In this document: piece after piece, positions 22,920 to 33,974 of the stretch | Position numbering within the stretch: position 1 is the stretch's first letter | Layout of the letters: every line of letters begins with the position of its first letter | NCBI GenBank assembly: GCA_014529385.2 | Contig: CM043963.1 | Location: 70,214,912 to 70,278,911, forward strand | Reading direction: 5' to 3' | DNA length: 64,000 nucleotides | Origin: Adiantum capillus-veneris | Lineage: Eukaryota; Streptophyta; Polypodiopsida; Polypodiales; Pteridaceae | Program-made: the position numbers and the translations under genes | The notes under the pieces: model-generated | What the model saw: only the letters and a program-made list of their open reading frames with translations | Told to the model about the DNA's origin: nothing | The model's database searches: none

Positions 22920-23490
22920 ATTAAGCAATTTAAAGCACTCTCATGCACTTGGCAGCACTTAGATGCACTTGGAAGCACTACAAAGAATTTAGATGCACTT
23001 GGAATGACATTTAGATGCACTTGGAATCACTATGAAGCACTGAGAATCACATAGAAGCACCTAAAAGTACCTGAAAGCTTTTAGAAGAAGCACTTAGAAT
23101 CACTATAAATCACTTAGAAGCATTAAGCAATTGTACGCACTCAGTGGCACTTAAAAGCACTACGAAGCACTTAGAATCACTTAGAAGCACTATAACACTA
23201 AGAAGCACTTAGAAGCACTATGAAGCAGTCTTAAGCACTCAGAAGCACTATGAAGCAATTGGAAGCAATATGAAGCACTTTGAAACATCTAGAAGTACTT
23301 AGAATCACTAGAAGCACCCCAAATCACTATGACACACTCAGAAGCACTCAAATCACTATGACACACTCAGAAGCACTCAGAAGCACTCAAAGGCACACAA
23401 AAACATGTAGATGCACTTGGAATGACCTGGAATTACTTGGAAGCACTATGAACCACTCAGAAGCACTTGTATTTGTAATCACTTGTAAAA
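22920..23490. repeat. AAGCACTTAG 10-bp array
   Basis: About 570 bp dominated by 10-bp words such as AAGCACTTAG, AAGCACTATG and ATGCACTTGG, most keeping the core GCACT. Units are degenerate but the 10-bp step, close to one DNA helix turn, persists. The core is the complement of AGTGC in the arrays at 6857 and 17350. The array ends just before the LTR at 23508. Confidence 0.8.
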
Positions 23491-23507
23491 GTATTTCAAG
23501 AACTATA

Positions 23508-24258
23508 TGTTAGGAATAAAGATGTAGCTAAGTAGAAACTAGAGTGTTTTACTGAATGGAGAGAGATAATTTTCAGACACAAGAGAGATAATAGAAAGAG
23601 AGAGAGAACATGATATACATTGTTCACCCAATATGGGCTACATCCACGGGAAAAAATCCATTCAATGGATTTTCACTTCAAACTAGAAGTAGGTTACAAA
23701 GGGATTATACCCTTAATGGAACTCCCATCTTGCTTCACTCTCACCACCTCACACGCACACCTTGCTTCACTAATTTCACAATCCATTTTGTGTGTAGAAG
23801 AGACCTCCTTTTATAGGCCAAAAGGGTTGTCCTCTCTTGTGAGAGACACACGTGTGTGTAGCCACCGTTGTGTAGACACGTCCAAGTTGAACTCTCCCAT
23901 GCGCCCATGTGTGGTTGCCGTTAGGTAGGCAAGTCTGCCTTAAACTTGGCCATTTGCCCATGTGTATTTGTAGAAATGTCCGTCTGAAACTCATTCACCA
24001 TCCATTGAATTTGGCCATGGGCCAAAGACTACTGACCATCGGCCCACCGGCCATTGACTACCAACCAACCAAAAACCAACTAGTCGTCTTTTGGTCACTT
24101 TTTGGCCATCATCTGGTGAAAATATACTGGCAAAAAGGAATATTTTGGTAAGTGATTTTTTCTCATGCACGATGGCTTCTTCTCATAACAGGAGCCTTAT
24201 AAATGTGTGTTTTTTAGACTAAAAATTACAAGCGGTGAATCAAGCTCCATACTTAACA
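23508..24258 (-). repeat. 3' LTR of copia element I
   Basis: 751 bp. On the minus strand it starts TGTTAAGTATGG and ends CCTAACA. It is similar over its length to the solo LTR at 44990-45757. A TATAAAAG core promoter is near 23808-23815 on the minus strand. The minus strand just upstream reads AAGTGGGGAAT, a polypurine tract, showing that this is the 3' LTR. Confidence 0.82.
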
Positions 24259-24342
24259 ATTCCCCACTTGGAGACTGATATCCATGCCAAATATGTGATT
24301 GCTTTCCATCCTCACTGCCTATCCTTGAATGCCAATTGAATA

Positions 24343-25493
24343 TTAGAAAAATCTTAACTTCTCCTTGTTAACCACCTTTGTTAACATGTCCACAGGTTTC
24401 TCGCTTGTGTGCACATCTCCAAGCTTGTGTGCACATCGCTTGTGTGCACATCTCCAAGCTTTAGTTGTCCCTCTTCCAAAAGAGTACGTATGAAGTGGTA
24501 TCTCACCTTGACTTGTTCTTGAATGAAAGGCTGAATTCTTAACAAGATGAATGGTGCTTTGACTATCACTATACAAGACACAATTGTCTTTTTTGTATCT
24601 AATCTCCTCCAAGAATCTGTGAACCCACAAAATCTCTTTGTTGGCTGCTATTAGAGCTACGTATTCCGCTTCTGTAGTAGAAAGTAAGACCAATTTTTGC
24701 AGCTTTGAAGGCCAAGTTATTGTTGTGCCCCCAACTGTGAAGACATAGCTAGTGGTGCTCCTTCGAGTGTCTTTGTCACCTATAGTATTTTCATCAGCAT
24801 ACCCATGCAAGAAAATGTGAGTCTCTCCAAAACACAAAGCATTTTTTTTTTCCTTTTAAGATACCTTAGTATCCACTTCATAGCTTGCCAATGCTCTTTA
24901 CCTAGATTATCCATAAATCTACTCACACCTCTCACTACATGTGCAATATTTGGCCTTGTTGAGACCATAGTATGCATTAGAGAATCTACCATTGCAGCAT
25001 ATGGAACTTAAGACATGTAGGCTATATCCTCTTCTGTCTTTGGATACATATCCTTGGTTAGTTTAAAGCGAGTAGCCAAATTTTTAGAAATTGGTTTTGC
25101 ATCTTGCATTACAAACATTTCTAGTACCTTCTTGATCTAATCCAATTGAGATAGCTTTAGTGTCTATTCTCCCTATCCCTTGATATCTTCATACCAAGTA
25201 TCTTCTTTGCAGCACCTCAATCTTTCATTGAAAAAGATTTAGACAACTCCTCTTTTAGATCTTTGATATCTTGCATGTTAGCACTTGCAATCCACATGTC
25301 ATCAACATAAAACATTTAGGATGATGAACTTTCCATCTCCCAAATTCTTTGTGTAGATGAGTTGCATCTTTTAAATCCATGATCCAGCATCTATTGATCA
25401 AACTTTGAGTACCAATGTCTTGATGCTTGCTTTAGACCATACAACCTCTTCTTTAACCTGCAAACCATTTTCTCTTTACCCTTTTATGCGATT
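24343..25493 (-). pseudogene. Copia element I, reverse transcriptase and RNase H remnant
   Basis: Minus-strand C-terminal part of a copia Pol. 25493-25000 holds broken reverse transcriptase pieces including VCRLKKRLYGLKQAS near 25450. 24992-24780 covers the thumb region with MHTMVSTRPNIAHVV and HWQAMKWILRYL. 24837-24343 is the RNase [21 protein letters not shown], then [19 protein letters not shown] and DMLTKVV near the end. Several shifts and stops separate the pieces, and a 13-bp word CTTGTGTGCACAT is triplicated near 24403-24452. Gag, protease and integrase are absent: the frame is cut at about 25494 by the LTR of element D. The element is dead. Confidence 0.8.
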
Positions 25494-25692
25494 TGTTGCA
25501 CGTGTCAGAGGAGGTTGGGAACTTGCATGTGCACTATGTGCGAACCTCAAAAGGTTGTAAGCACACAACTAGACAGTCCTAGAAAGCTCAAAGAAACAAT
25601 GGTGTTTCACTCACCGCTCAATGCTTCCGTTGTGAAGAATCTTGTGCTGCAAAGAAGAAGGAGCCGCGCTCAACCGTCTTGCCACCGTTGAT

Positions 25693-25747
<55 letters not shown>

Positions 25748-26054
25748 CATACACACACACATATACACATGTGAGCATACAAAGGCGAAGGAGACATAGA
25801 TGGGGCAAGAGCACTTCTTAGCTTGCACCTCAAAGAATGAGGATTTTTAGGTCAAATGGACCTTTTATAAGAGTTTGATCCATTCACACATGGACGCCCA
25901 CAGTGGTCGGTCGTTGCAAAACGATTGTAATAAGTTAAGTGGTGCATCGGCAATCACCTACACACCTATAGGACGGACAAGCCCGGTCCATGACTCAATC
26001 AAATAAATAATAAGGCATCTGTTGAAGGTGGTAGGGTGTCCATGAGGGTTAACA
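25494..26054 (-). repeat. Putative 3' LTR of gypsy element D
   Basis: About 561 bp. On the minus strand it starts TGTTAACCCTCATGG and ends near GTGCAACA, giving TGTT...AACA ends; an alternative left end is 25503. It is preceded on the minus strand by AGGAGAAAGGGGGGGA (26070-26055), a strong polypurine tract. It interrupts the reverse transcriptase of copia I. No second copy of this LTR is in the window, so the call rests on the ends, the polypurine tract and the position downstream of gypsy pol. Confidence 0.6.
25693..25744. repeat. (CT)n microsatellite
   Basis: Pure CT run of 26 units inside the putative LTR of element D. Confidence 0.9.
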
Positions 26055-26070
26055 TCCCCCCCTTTCTCCT

Positions 26071-27364
26071 GTAGATTCTGTCCTCGGAAGCTATTGAGAT
26101 GAAACGTGTTTGTTGAGCTGGAAGAGCATCCAAGATTGAATGTCCTTAGTCTTCTTCAATCACTGCAAAATCAACTAAAATAGGCACAGTAATTGCATTC
26201 TCATCTACAATTTAAAAAGCATATACAATTGTAGGCACACAAATTGATTGGTAACAAAATATTAAAACATTAAATTGTAATATAATCAAACGCATATGCA
26301 GTTGTACAGGTCAAAAAATAAACAAGTCTAGGGTCGTTAATTTAATGATCGAGAGGTAGTAGAGGTCAACTATTGATACCATGGACAAACTTCTCAATTA
26401 TCTCTAGTCAATTAAGTTATTTAATCACGAGAGCATAAGTATTTCATGTTCGAGGGCTGACTAGAGGTTGTACCTAGAATACCTTGTAGTTAAGCTACGA
26501 TAAAAAGAATTTCTTATGAAATCATCACCTGAATTATTCCCTTTATTTGACCCCCAAAGTCTTTTCACATTGATTCAATTTTGATGTGTCTGCTTATTTT
26601 GTATGCCTTGGGCTTTTTGCTTTTCAAGGAAAAATGCCCACACTGGGAACCTTTAGGGCTCTAGTACCATAGGCAATACATGTGAGTGAAGTACCAAATC
26701 AAGCTGGAATTTCTCTTCCAAATTAAGATTTTACATTGTGGCACTTAAGATTTTACCTCAGGGGGTCATATGAAATTGTTACCCTCCCCAGGCTCATCAC
26801 ATTAGTAAACTCCCTTTATAATACTTAAGCTAAAGGTCAACAAGGACTAAGCCCACTAGAAATCCCTATTACATTGAACACAATGCTGCATAAATTGGAT
26901 TAAGAACCTAAAGTAACCATTGATTATTAGGAAGGCATTCCCCATGGTATTAAGAGAAGATCTCTAACTTGGTCAAACTAGCTTAGTCAGACTACTTGAT
27001 TCTTAAACCTAGATAAGGGATTATTATAAAAAATTATATAGAATTTAATGTTTAATCTAAGAAAATGTGTTGAATATTGTGCTATCACTCACATTTAAAG
27101 CAGACAAACGTGGATGCAAAAAAAAAACAAGAGGCAATTCTAATGGTCAATAAACACCGGTTCGTGTTGATGATCGGGCTTGATTCGAAGAGTGAATGAG
27201 AGAAGTTCAAAATCCTAACAACGGCAACACGTTCCTATACACACTAGAAAACACAAGGAACACCTTCTACGAGGAACATCAGTGGGAAGAGGCACCAAGC
27301 TTTATTGAACACAATCAAACAACATAAGAAATCCTAACCTAATTATTTGTACCCCCGTAGAGAG
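26071..27364 (-). other. 3' untranslated region of element D
   Basis: Between the last frame of D and its polypurine tract. AT-rich, no frame over 60 codons, no RNA gene seen. Confidence 0.5.
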
Positions 27365-27847
27365 TCAAGGGAACATGACACTGTAGAGATAGGGAGGTAG
27401 CCCTAAGGCTAAACCCCTACCCTCATCATCATTGAGAAAAACAAAGTCATCATCCATGAGACCATATATGTCATCCGTGTAATCATGTAACTCTTCCTCA
27501 TCATTAGGGGAACAAATGTTCACTAAGAACATCATTAGACGTCTATAGTCATCTTGGTTAAGAGGGTAGGCTTGTGCAATCGGAGTGATGTTGTCTACTA
27601 AGTAGGGATCAGTCATGGTCAAGAGTCGTGTCATCCATTCTAATTCCTTGAAATTCTTCTCACACGCTAGCGTATCTACCAAATCCCATTCACAGACAAG
27701 CATTGGGTAGACTATGTGAAACAATTGTGAAAAGTAAAGAAGGTACCTCTTGCCCAAGGTAGGAGTGGATGACTCTAGCGTACTAGCTATATATGTACAC
27801 ACATATAGATTATGGTTAGTGTGAAAATATTGTAAGGGTTGTGTCAA
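27365..27847 (-). CDS. Element D, extra 3' reading frame of unknown function
   Basis: An uninterrupted 160-codon frame on the minus strand. The product has an aromatic N-terminal half (HFHTNHNLYVC-like start, then LLYFSQLFHIVYPMLVCEW) and a strongly acidic second half with SPNDEEELHDYTDDIYGLMDD, and ends LGLPPYLYSVMFP. I recognise no domain. It lies about 1.1 kb downstream of the retropepsin-like frame in the same direction and before the polypurine tract, so it is probably the last exon or frame of element D. It may be the tail of a longer broken frame that includes 28196-28918. Confidence 0.4.
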   Translation of the reverse strand: MTQPLQYFHTNHNLYVCTYIASTLESSTPTLGKRYLLYFSQLFHIVYPMLVCEWDLVDTLACEKNFKELEWMTRLLTMTDPYLVDNITPIAQAYPLNQDDYRRLMMFLVNICSPNDEEELHDYTDDIYGLMDDDFVFLNDDEGRGLALGLPPYLYSVMFP

Positions 27848-28195
27848 AAGGTCATGTCCTTGTGCATAATGTGTTTTTATGATTTTGGGTCATACATAGA
27901 ACTTATAGGTTTCCAGCTTTTTATTTGGTAGCTCTTGCTCTCTTACTTTTTTATTTTTGTTTTCTTGAGTATAGGGCTATATATATACATTCCCTTAGAT
28001 TGAGAGATTGAGAGGTCAGGGAGGAAGGTTAAGAGGGGATCAAGTGAATGATGGATGTCAGCAAACACTCTCCCTTCCTTGGGTAGATCATACCTTTTGG
28101 AACGATATCGTTACCTTTTGAAACCAATTGTTCCAAGTTGTTATGGGTGAAGACTTTGACCAATAGTTTTCGACCGCCCTAGGCATTTTATCTAG

Positions 28196-28918
28196 TTACA
28201 AGGGTGGTAAGGTACTCTCCCATGATTTTATTTTCAATGTTGTTGTAGGTGGTGAACTTACAACGGAAGGTGAAAATTCTTTCTTGTTTGTATGGATATT
28301 TACAATGGTAGGTGGAGGTTGTGTTGAAACTTCTATTTCTGTATATGAACTACATGAAGAGCAAGAAGCTTCATTCCTTTTTTCTATAATTGAGCCAAGG
28401 GAAACAAGTCGGTCTCGCTTGGCACCCAAACTAGCTCCGGATCAGGTGTATAGTGTTCTGTGATCTTTCCCTTCCCACAATTGTCAACCGGATTTATTGT
28501 TACAGGATTTGACTCACATGGGTCAGGTGTCAAATAAGAACACAATTTATGTTTTGACACCCAAATTTGATCATTTCCTTCATAGTAGCCTTGGGATTCC
28601 AATAGCCATTTAGGAATCCTACGCAACATTTTCTTACCTTTCTGTGAGCGAGTGGGGCGTCTCTTACAAGGCTCCTATTTCTTAGCATCATTAATGGTCG
28701 CTAAAGAAGCTTTAGGGGCCCACTTGTATGTTTCCTTTATTATATTAGGATGGTTCTTGTGTGTCTCAAGCTTTGTTTCAATTACAGAAGTTGAAGCTCT
28801 AGACAGTTGGGCTATAGGGACATATGGTTCAACCTCCTGGACATGCACTGTTTTGGATTGTATTTCTCGGGAGGGATATCTCAAGGACTATCACTTGATT
28901 GGTAGGGCTAAGAGTTGA
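28196..28918 (-). pseudogene. Element D, broken 3' frame after the retropepsin-like domain
   Basis: Pieces 28884-28675, 28629-28384 and 28429-28196 on the minus strand. The first two appear to be one product, joined through a Lys/Arg-rich linker across 28675-28630: one part contains YKWAPKASLATINDAKK, the next MLRRIPKWLLESQGYYEGND and a Pro/Asp-rich tail. A shift near 28420 leads into a Ser/Thr-rich part. No family recognised. The order is integrase, retropepsin-like, this region, then the acidic frame at 27847-27365. Confidence 0.35.
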
Positions 28919-28919
28919 T

Positions 28920-29514
28920 TTTTGTATTGTGACATTCCCAGTACCCCAATCAATAGTACATTTGGTCTCTATCATCCACCTCCATCCTAGGTTTATATTG
29001 CCTTCCATAGTTCCAGCGGCATGACCAAAAAGTCTTGAGCCACAACCCCGTTGTCATAACTGACAAAAGTGTGCCAGATTTCAAAAATTGCAATTTTTTT
29101 CTTGTTGACACCCTTGACTTGGATAGTACTCTCAGATAGAGATGGCTTTCCTAATTGATACCACACCCCATATTTAGCACCCGTGTCCAATAAGGTGTTA
29201 TACAACACTTTCCCATAGGCACTATTTAACTCAATAGGGTATTGTAGAGGTGTGTTAGAGTCCAACATTTCATCCTTTGTTTCAATGTAAAATGCATGTG
29301 TAACTCCCAGGTTGGCCTCTCGTTGGCATCTTATACAATGTTGTCTCTCCTTAGCCTCAGCGTGAGCTTGTATCTTCTTCAATTCTTCTTGTGCCTTGGC
29401 TGCCTTTTTTTGATGGATGGCACTTAGATCCTCTTGGCTTAAAGGATCATAATAAATTTTAAATTTTCTTCCATTGAGGAGTCCAACGGTTTCAACTCCT
29501 TCAAGAGTTTCCAC
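28920..29514 (-). CDS. Element D: integrase C-terminus fused to a retropepsin-like domain
   Basis: One open frame, 29514-28993 (173 aa), starts with a VETVGLLNGRKFKIYYD stretch typical of gypsy integrase C-termini, passes through a Lys/Glu/Ala-rich helix with a CIRCQ pair, and then reads LYNTLLDTGAKYGVW. DTGA is the aspartic protease active-site motif. Further on come DFLVMPLELWKAI and, after a one-base shift near 28985, NLGWRWMIE and CTIDWG, which fit the flap-to-C-terminal ILGxxW...ID pattern of retropepsins. Protease normally lies before reverse transcriptase; here it follows integrase in the same frame. The fusion inside one uninterrupted frame makes a chance nested fragment less likely. 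Confidence 0.6.
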
Positions 29515-29881
29515 ACGAGTGGTCCCTTGTGGGGTGATTTCACATACTCTTTATGGTCCTTTTCCTGCATATTTTAACTTTTTCTTTTCGTCACGCACTC
29601 CATACATAAGGACTTTATTTCCAAAATAAATATCTTTATTCTTTAGATGACGATCAAACCATTTCTTTCTCCACAAGTGCATTTTGCACAGCCAATTGCC
29701 TTTCTTTGTCTAACCTCTCAAGGATATATAAATTCTCATCTAAAGGGTTACCATCCCAACCTTCTTGTCAAGCTATCCATAGACTAGGAATTACAAACTC
29801 CCATGTCATAACTGCTTCTTGGCCATATACCATTTTGAATGGTGTACAATTAATAGCCACTTTGTAAGAAGTATGATAAGC
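29515..29881 (-). pseudogene. Element D, integrase C-terminal region, broken
   Basis: Links the catalytic core (29882-30223) with the C-terminal frame at 29514. Translated pieces such as KVAINCTPFKMVYGQEAV continue the integrase, but stops and shifts occur about every 100 bases. Confidence 0.55.
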
Positions 29882-30426
29882 CTATAGAGCTGATGTCAGC
29901 TTCAAATCCCAATCTATGCGATGAGCTTCCACTGTTTTGGTGATAGAAGTCAAGGTCTTGTTAGTGCTCTTAGCTTGGCCATTTGCTTGTGGATAATAAG
30001 GTGTAGACTTATGGTGGGCTATCATGAAGTTTGTGGTGAGTTCCTTAATTACTCCATTCATAAAATGAGTACCATTGTCACTCACAAGTTGAAAGGGACA
30101 ACCAAATTGCGTAATAATGTTCTCAAAGAGAAACTTGACGGTTGACCTTGCATCAGCCTTGTGTGTCTCCTTGGCTTTTGCACACTTTGTCACATAGTCA
30201 GTGACAACAATAATATCATTCAAGATTGAGTGTTACGAGTTGCCGAACTAATTGGGCCTACAAAGTCTAAACCCCGTTTTTCAAATAGTTGAGTCACCTT
30301 CATAGGATGTAAGGACATATTATCCTTTTGTTTTGTGATCTTGTGACACTGGCATTCATCACACCCTTTGGCAAAAAGTGATGCATATTCGAATAAGGTA
30401 GGCCACCAATAGCCTGATTGCAACAC
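29882..30426 (-). pseudogene. Element D, gypsy integrase
   Basis: 30426-30220 starts at YWWPTLFEYA and shows the second half of the zinc-binding HHCC domain with a CDECQCHK pair, then FEKRGLDFVGPIS with the first catalytic Asp. A stop at 30220 is followed by 30223-29882, which holds the second Asp in QLVSDNGTHF and the YYPQANGQAKSTNKTL region. The third acid of the DDE triad is expected there, but Gln-Ala appears where gypsy elements usually have Gln-Val-Glu/Ala-Glu, so the catalytic Glu may be lost. The protein would insert element DNA into the nucleus genome. Not functional as it stands. Confidence 0.75.
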
Positions 30427-30430
30427 CTTT

Positions 30431-30802
30431 CTAGCAGTTAGTTCCCTGAGAAATATCCTCCGGCTTTACCCATGTGGGCTTCTTGCCACGTATGTATAAA
30501 TACTCATCCTCACGTGCACAACGTCTAAGAATATCATCCTTCCCTAGCTTGTAGACAGTTCCTGCAATTAGAGAATAAGGTTCGTTGGCAAGAAGGTAAT
30601 AGCAAAATTTCTTCACAGCATAAATCATAGCTAAACCTTCCCTCTTTGTAGTGCTGTAGTTCCTCTTAGCATCATTTAATTGATGACTTGCAAAGCTAAT
30701 GGGGTAGTCCAATTTCTTTTCTCCTCGTTGAGCTAGAACACACCCAATAGCAAAGTTCAATGCATTAATATGCACATGGAAAATTAAATTCCAATTGGGC
30801 AC
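30431..30802 (-). pseudogene. Element D, RNase H with internal deletion
   Basis: Starts at the connection to RNase H (HVHINALNFAIGCVLAQ, SFASHQLNDAKRNYSTTKRE), as in gypsy pol. After YYLLANEP the sequence jumps to GTVYKLGKDDILRRCA, which resembles the start of the integrase zinc domain, so the second half of RNase H is missing. The frame itself stays open through the join. Confidence 0.65.
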
Positions 30803-30969
30803 TCATAGAATGGGAGCACAAGTCAAGTTTTTTTCAATGACTCATAAGCATGGCCACACTCTGCGGTCAAGTGAAACTCAATTAGAAGCTTATACAATGG
30901 ACAAGATATCTTGGGAAAGTTCAAAATAAACCGCCGATAATAACCAACATGGCCCATGAACCTTTGAAC

Positions 30970-31685
30970 TTATTTATAGTTTGTAGGTGGTGGCAAATCA
31001 ACAATGGCCTTAATTTTTCTCTCATCTGTGGAAATTCCATTTTTGGACACTATATGCCCTGAAATGACTCCATGTTTAACCCAAAATTGGCATTTGAAAG
31101 GGTTTAAGGGGATGCAATACAATCTGCACTTCTCAAACACTTTTTGTAAACATGATAGATATTCTTTCCAAGAAGAATAAACACAAAGGTCGTCTAAGAA
31201 ATCTTTGCAAAACTCCCTCAAATATTCTCTAAAAGCATTGTTTATTAATATTTGGAAGGTAGTAGGGGCATTGGTTAAGCCAAAAGCCAAAACACAAAAT
31301 CCGAACACTCCAAATCCGTTTTAGCTTATTCCTCTAGTGCAATTGTGATTTGATTGTATCCAAAGTAACCCTCTAAAAAACTATAAGCTTCCTTCCCTAC
31401 AACTCTTTCAAGCATATGTCCTGAATATGGTAAGGGGTAATGGACCCTCCTAGTGGTGGCATTGACCTTCTTGAGATCCACACACATATAGAGTTTCCCA
31501 TTCTTTTTTGGCACAATAACTATTGGAGACACCCATTTGGAGTACTCAATAGGGTATATGAATCCGCATTTGACAAGATTTTCAATCTCTTCTTGAAAAA
31601 TCTTTGCATACTTAGGATTCATTGGGTAGGGTCGTTGTTGGGTTGGTTTAGCCATGCTATTCATGGGAATTGTGTGTTGCACCAC
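30970..31685 (-). pseudogene. Element D, gypsy reverse transcriptase
   Basis: 31685-31326 carries the fingers and palm: FIYPIEYSKWVSPIVIVPKKNGK, then CVDLKKVNATTRR. A TAA at 31328-31326 and a shift separate it from 31308-30970, which has FGLTNAPTTFQ and the catalytic FLDDLCVYSS (the usual motif is Y/F-x-D-D), then ISGHIVSKNGI and ending with a stop in the connection region. Reverse transcriptase copies element RNA into DNA in the cytoplasmic particle. Confidence 0.85.
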
Positions 31686-32030
31686 AAAAGGTGGAACACA
31701 TTTCGTATATGATATGTCGAAGCAAATATGTCCTTGAATTCCTTGAGAAGCTCCTTAAGTACATATTCCTCAGTCTCTGTCAGATCTTGAGCAATGAAGA
31801 CAGGTTTGGACTCCTCACCTGGGTCTGCTAACTCTATTTCCTTAACTATCATTGGACCATCATAGACTCCATTCTTCATGTGCCTCAAAGTGGCTTAATC
31901 TATAAGGAAGTTTACTTATAGGTTTTGAACCTAGCCCAACATCAATGCCATGGTCTACTTCTTGAGATGGCGGCAAGCCATTCGGTAAATCATGTCATGA
32001 AAATTAATTTCTAACCTTTCAGATGTATTT
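31661..32030 (-). pseudogene. Element D, region before reverse transcriptase
   Basis: 31888-31661 codes DPGEESKPVFIAQDLTETEE and KELLKEFKDIFA, the conserved linker that precedes the reverse transcriptase in gypsy Pol. Upstream, to about 32030, broken pieces (NFHDMIYRMACRHL) continue. Beyond that no Gag or upstream protease is found, so element D is 5'-truncated at about 32030. Confidence 0.65.
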
Positions 32031-32996
32031 TTCATATTAATTTGTCCATTTAAGCTCGTGCCATGTGAATAAAGGAGAACAAATAAAGTTGATTTAAATT
32101 CTTATGGATCAGCCTAGTCAAAGGCTTGGGACCACAAGGGGAGAATCCATAAAAGAGCAACGATAATTGCTTATTTTAGTCATAAATACAGGTCAAGGAA
32201 GGATGAATATATCCTGAGAAGCTTTGATCAAAGGTACAAGACAAAGAAGATGACCTAGAGCAATTATAGGAGTTTAAAAATAGAAAGTAGTTGTGCTAAG
32301 TTCAATTCATTAAAATAACTCTTTAAAATCCAAGTTTAAAAAACCTTAGGGTAGATTTCTAACTTGACACAAATAGTTAAAATTAAATTCAGCAAGTTTT
32401 GGGAGTAGCTTGGTGGCACCTCCAAGAACTATGCTATAGTTTCACACAAGATGTGAAGTTTTAAAAGCCTAATGGTCAGTTTTATTTTTACCAAATTCTA
32501 TCTTAATTAACTAGGTACTAAATTAGTAGGTAGCTTGTAGCCTGGGTCAGCTTTATAAAGCTTCCAAGATTTGTGCAAAGGTCTTGCAGCCAAGTTAATT
32601 AATCAAAGGATAAGTTTATGGTTTGTAATAAGTTAAAATGAAATGTTAAATTCTAAGGTTAGATCATCCCTTCCTTATTTAGAAAGTTGGCTCTAGTCCT
32701 TCCTTTCTAAGCTTGGCTAGACCACATGTCCAAAGTAGCACCAACTTGCTTAACGTGAAGTTAGCAAGTGTGTGTGTGTGTGTGAGTGTTTGCAGTATGT
32801 ACACTTTTCAAGAAAATTTCAATAGAAGAGGAAGCAAGTTTTATAGCAAGCGTGAACAAGTGTGTGAGCATGCATGATTGGCCAAGTTGTATGCATTCCA
32901 TCTAAAGACTAGTTATAATTTTGCATGAGCATTAAAGCAAGGGCTCATTGGATTTTTGGATCTCTTCTCCCTCATTAATAGCCAAGAGTGGCCAAG

Positions 32997-33000
<4 letters not shown>

Positions 33001-33053
<53 letters not shown>
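33001..33053. repeat. (CT)n microsatellite
   Basis: Pure CT run of about 26 units. Confidence 0.9.
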
Positions 33054-33055
<2 letters not shown>

Positions 33056-33133
33056 CTCATGGGAGCTCTAGAGACAGATCTTATGCTCAAGATCTTCGTT
33101 ATGGATGCAAATCCAAGCAAATAAACTCTCTAC

Positions 33134-33177
33134 CTTCTTCTTCTTCTTCTTCTTCTTCTTCTTCTTCTTCTTCTTCT
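33134..33177. repeat. (TTC)n microsatellite
   Basis: About 14 TTC units. Confidence 0.9.
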
Positions 33178-33694
33178 CTATTATGCTAAGATATGCTAAA
33201 AGATTGCCCATGGAGTAAGCATATATGAAGTAAAAATACTTTTTCACCTTCATCTACCTCTTACTCCACAGTTCTTTCTTCGTGTTCTAGTGTTTAGGGC
33301 TTGCAAAGAAGGGTTAGACTATGGAATCTTGAAGAAACCATCTTTTTTATTCAAGGAAATCTCTAGAAGAGCATAAGTTGTGTTATAATCAAAACTATCT
33401 TCGAGAGAGAATTATAATACAAATACCTTTTGGAGGGAAGACTCGCTCCAAGAAAATCCAGTCCTCCTCATCAAGTTGTCAATCTTAATTGTGGTAATCT
33501 CTTTGAATTTTGTGCATGTTTTTTATTTTCTAATGTGTAAATGTGCAATGAAATCAGCTTGGCACAACCTCTACTCTCCTCTGAAGAATTCTCTTAAGGA
33601 AAACTCTCTCCTTTAATAAGTTAAAATTCCATCTTGCCTAAGAAGAGAGGTCCTTGAGTAATTTATGAAAAGTTGGAGTTTTTCATTGCAATAC

Positions 33695-33974
33695 GGTAAG
33701 TGGAATTGGGATTTTTTATCTCAATTGGCATGCCTATAACTAGGCTGCAGTGGACACCATCCGGAACTATGGTCTTAATCATGGAGCCTTTTGAAACATG
33801 CCTATGGCTGAACCATTATTGAGCTATAAGCACGCTCAATAGGAACTGGTGTCATCTTAGCACTATTAAACCCACTCCACTACTCTTTGCAATTAACAAT
33901 ATTCTAAACGACGCGTGTAGTTGCTCAAGTGTTTATTTTTTAGGGACAGAGGAGTAGTAGCCAAAGTTTTGTGC
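33695..33974 (+). repeat. Repeat C, copy 2, left part
   Basis: Similar to 6020-6280 of copy 1 and continued after element E at 43207. Ends with GTGC (33971-33974), the left copy of the E target duplication. Confidence 0.65.

Larger units (their letters stand above)
32031..33694. other. No gene; microsatellite-bearing AT-rich DNA
   Basis: No frame with recognisable product. Holds (GT)n near 32768-32784, (CT)n at 33001-33053 and (TTC)n at 33134-33177. Parts near 33500-33690 may be the upstream part of repeat C. The small frames over the CT and TTC runs are low-complexity artefacts. Confidence 0.55.
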
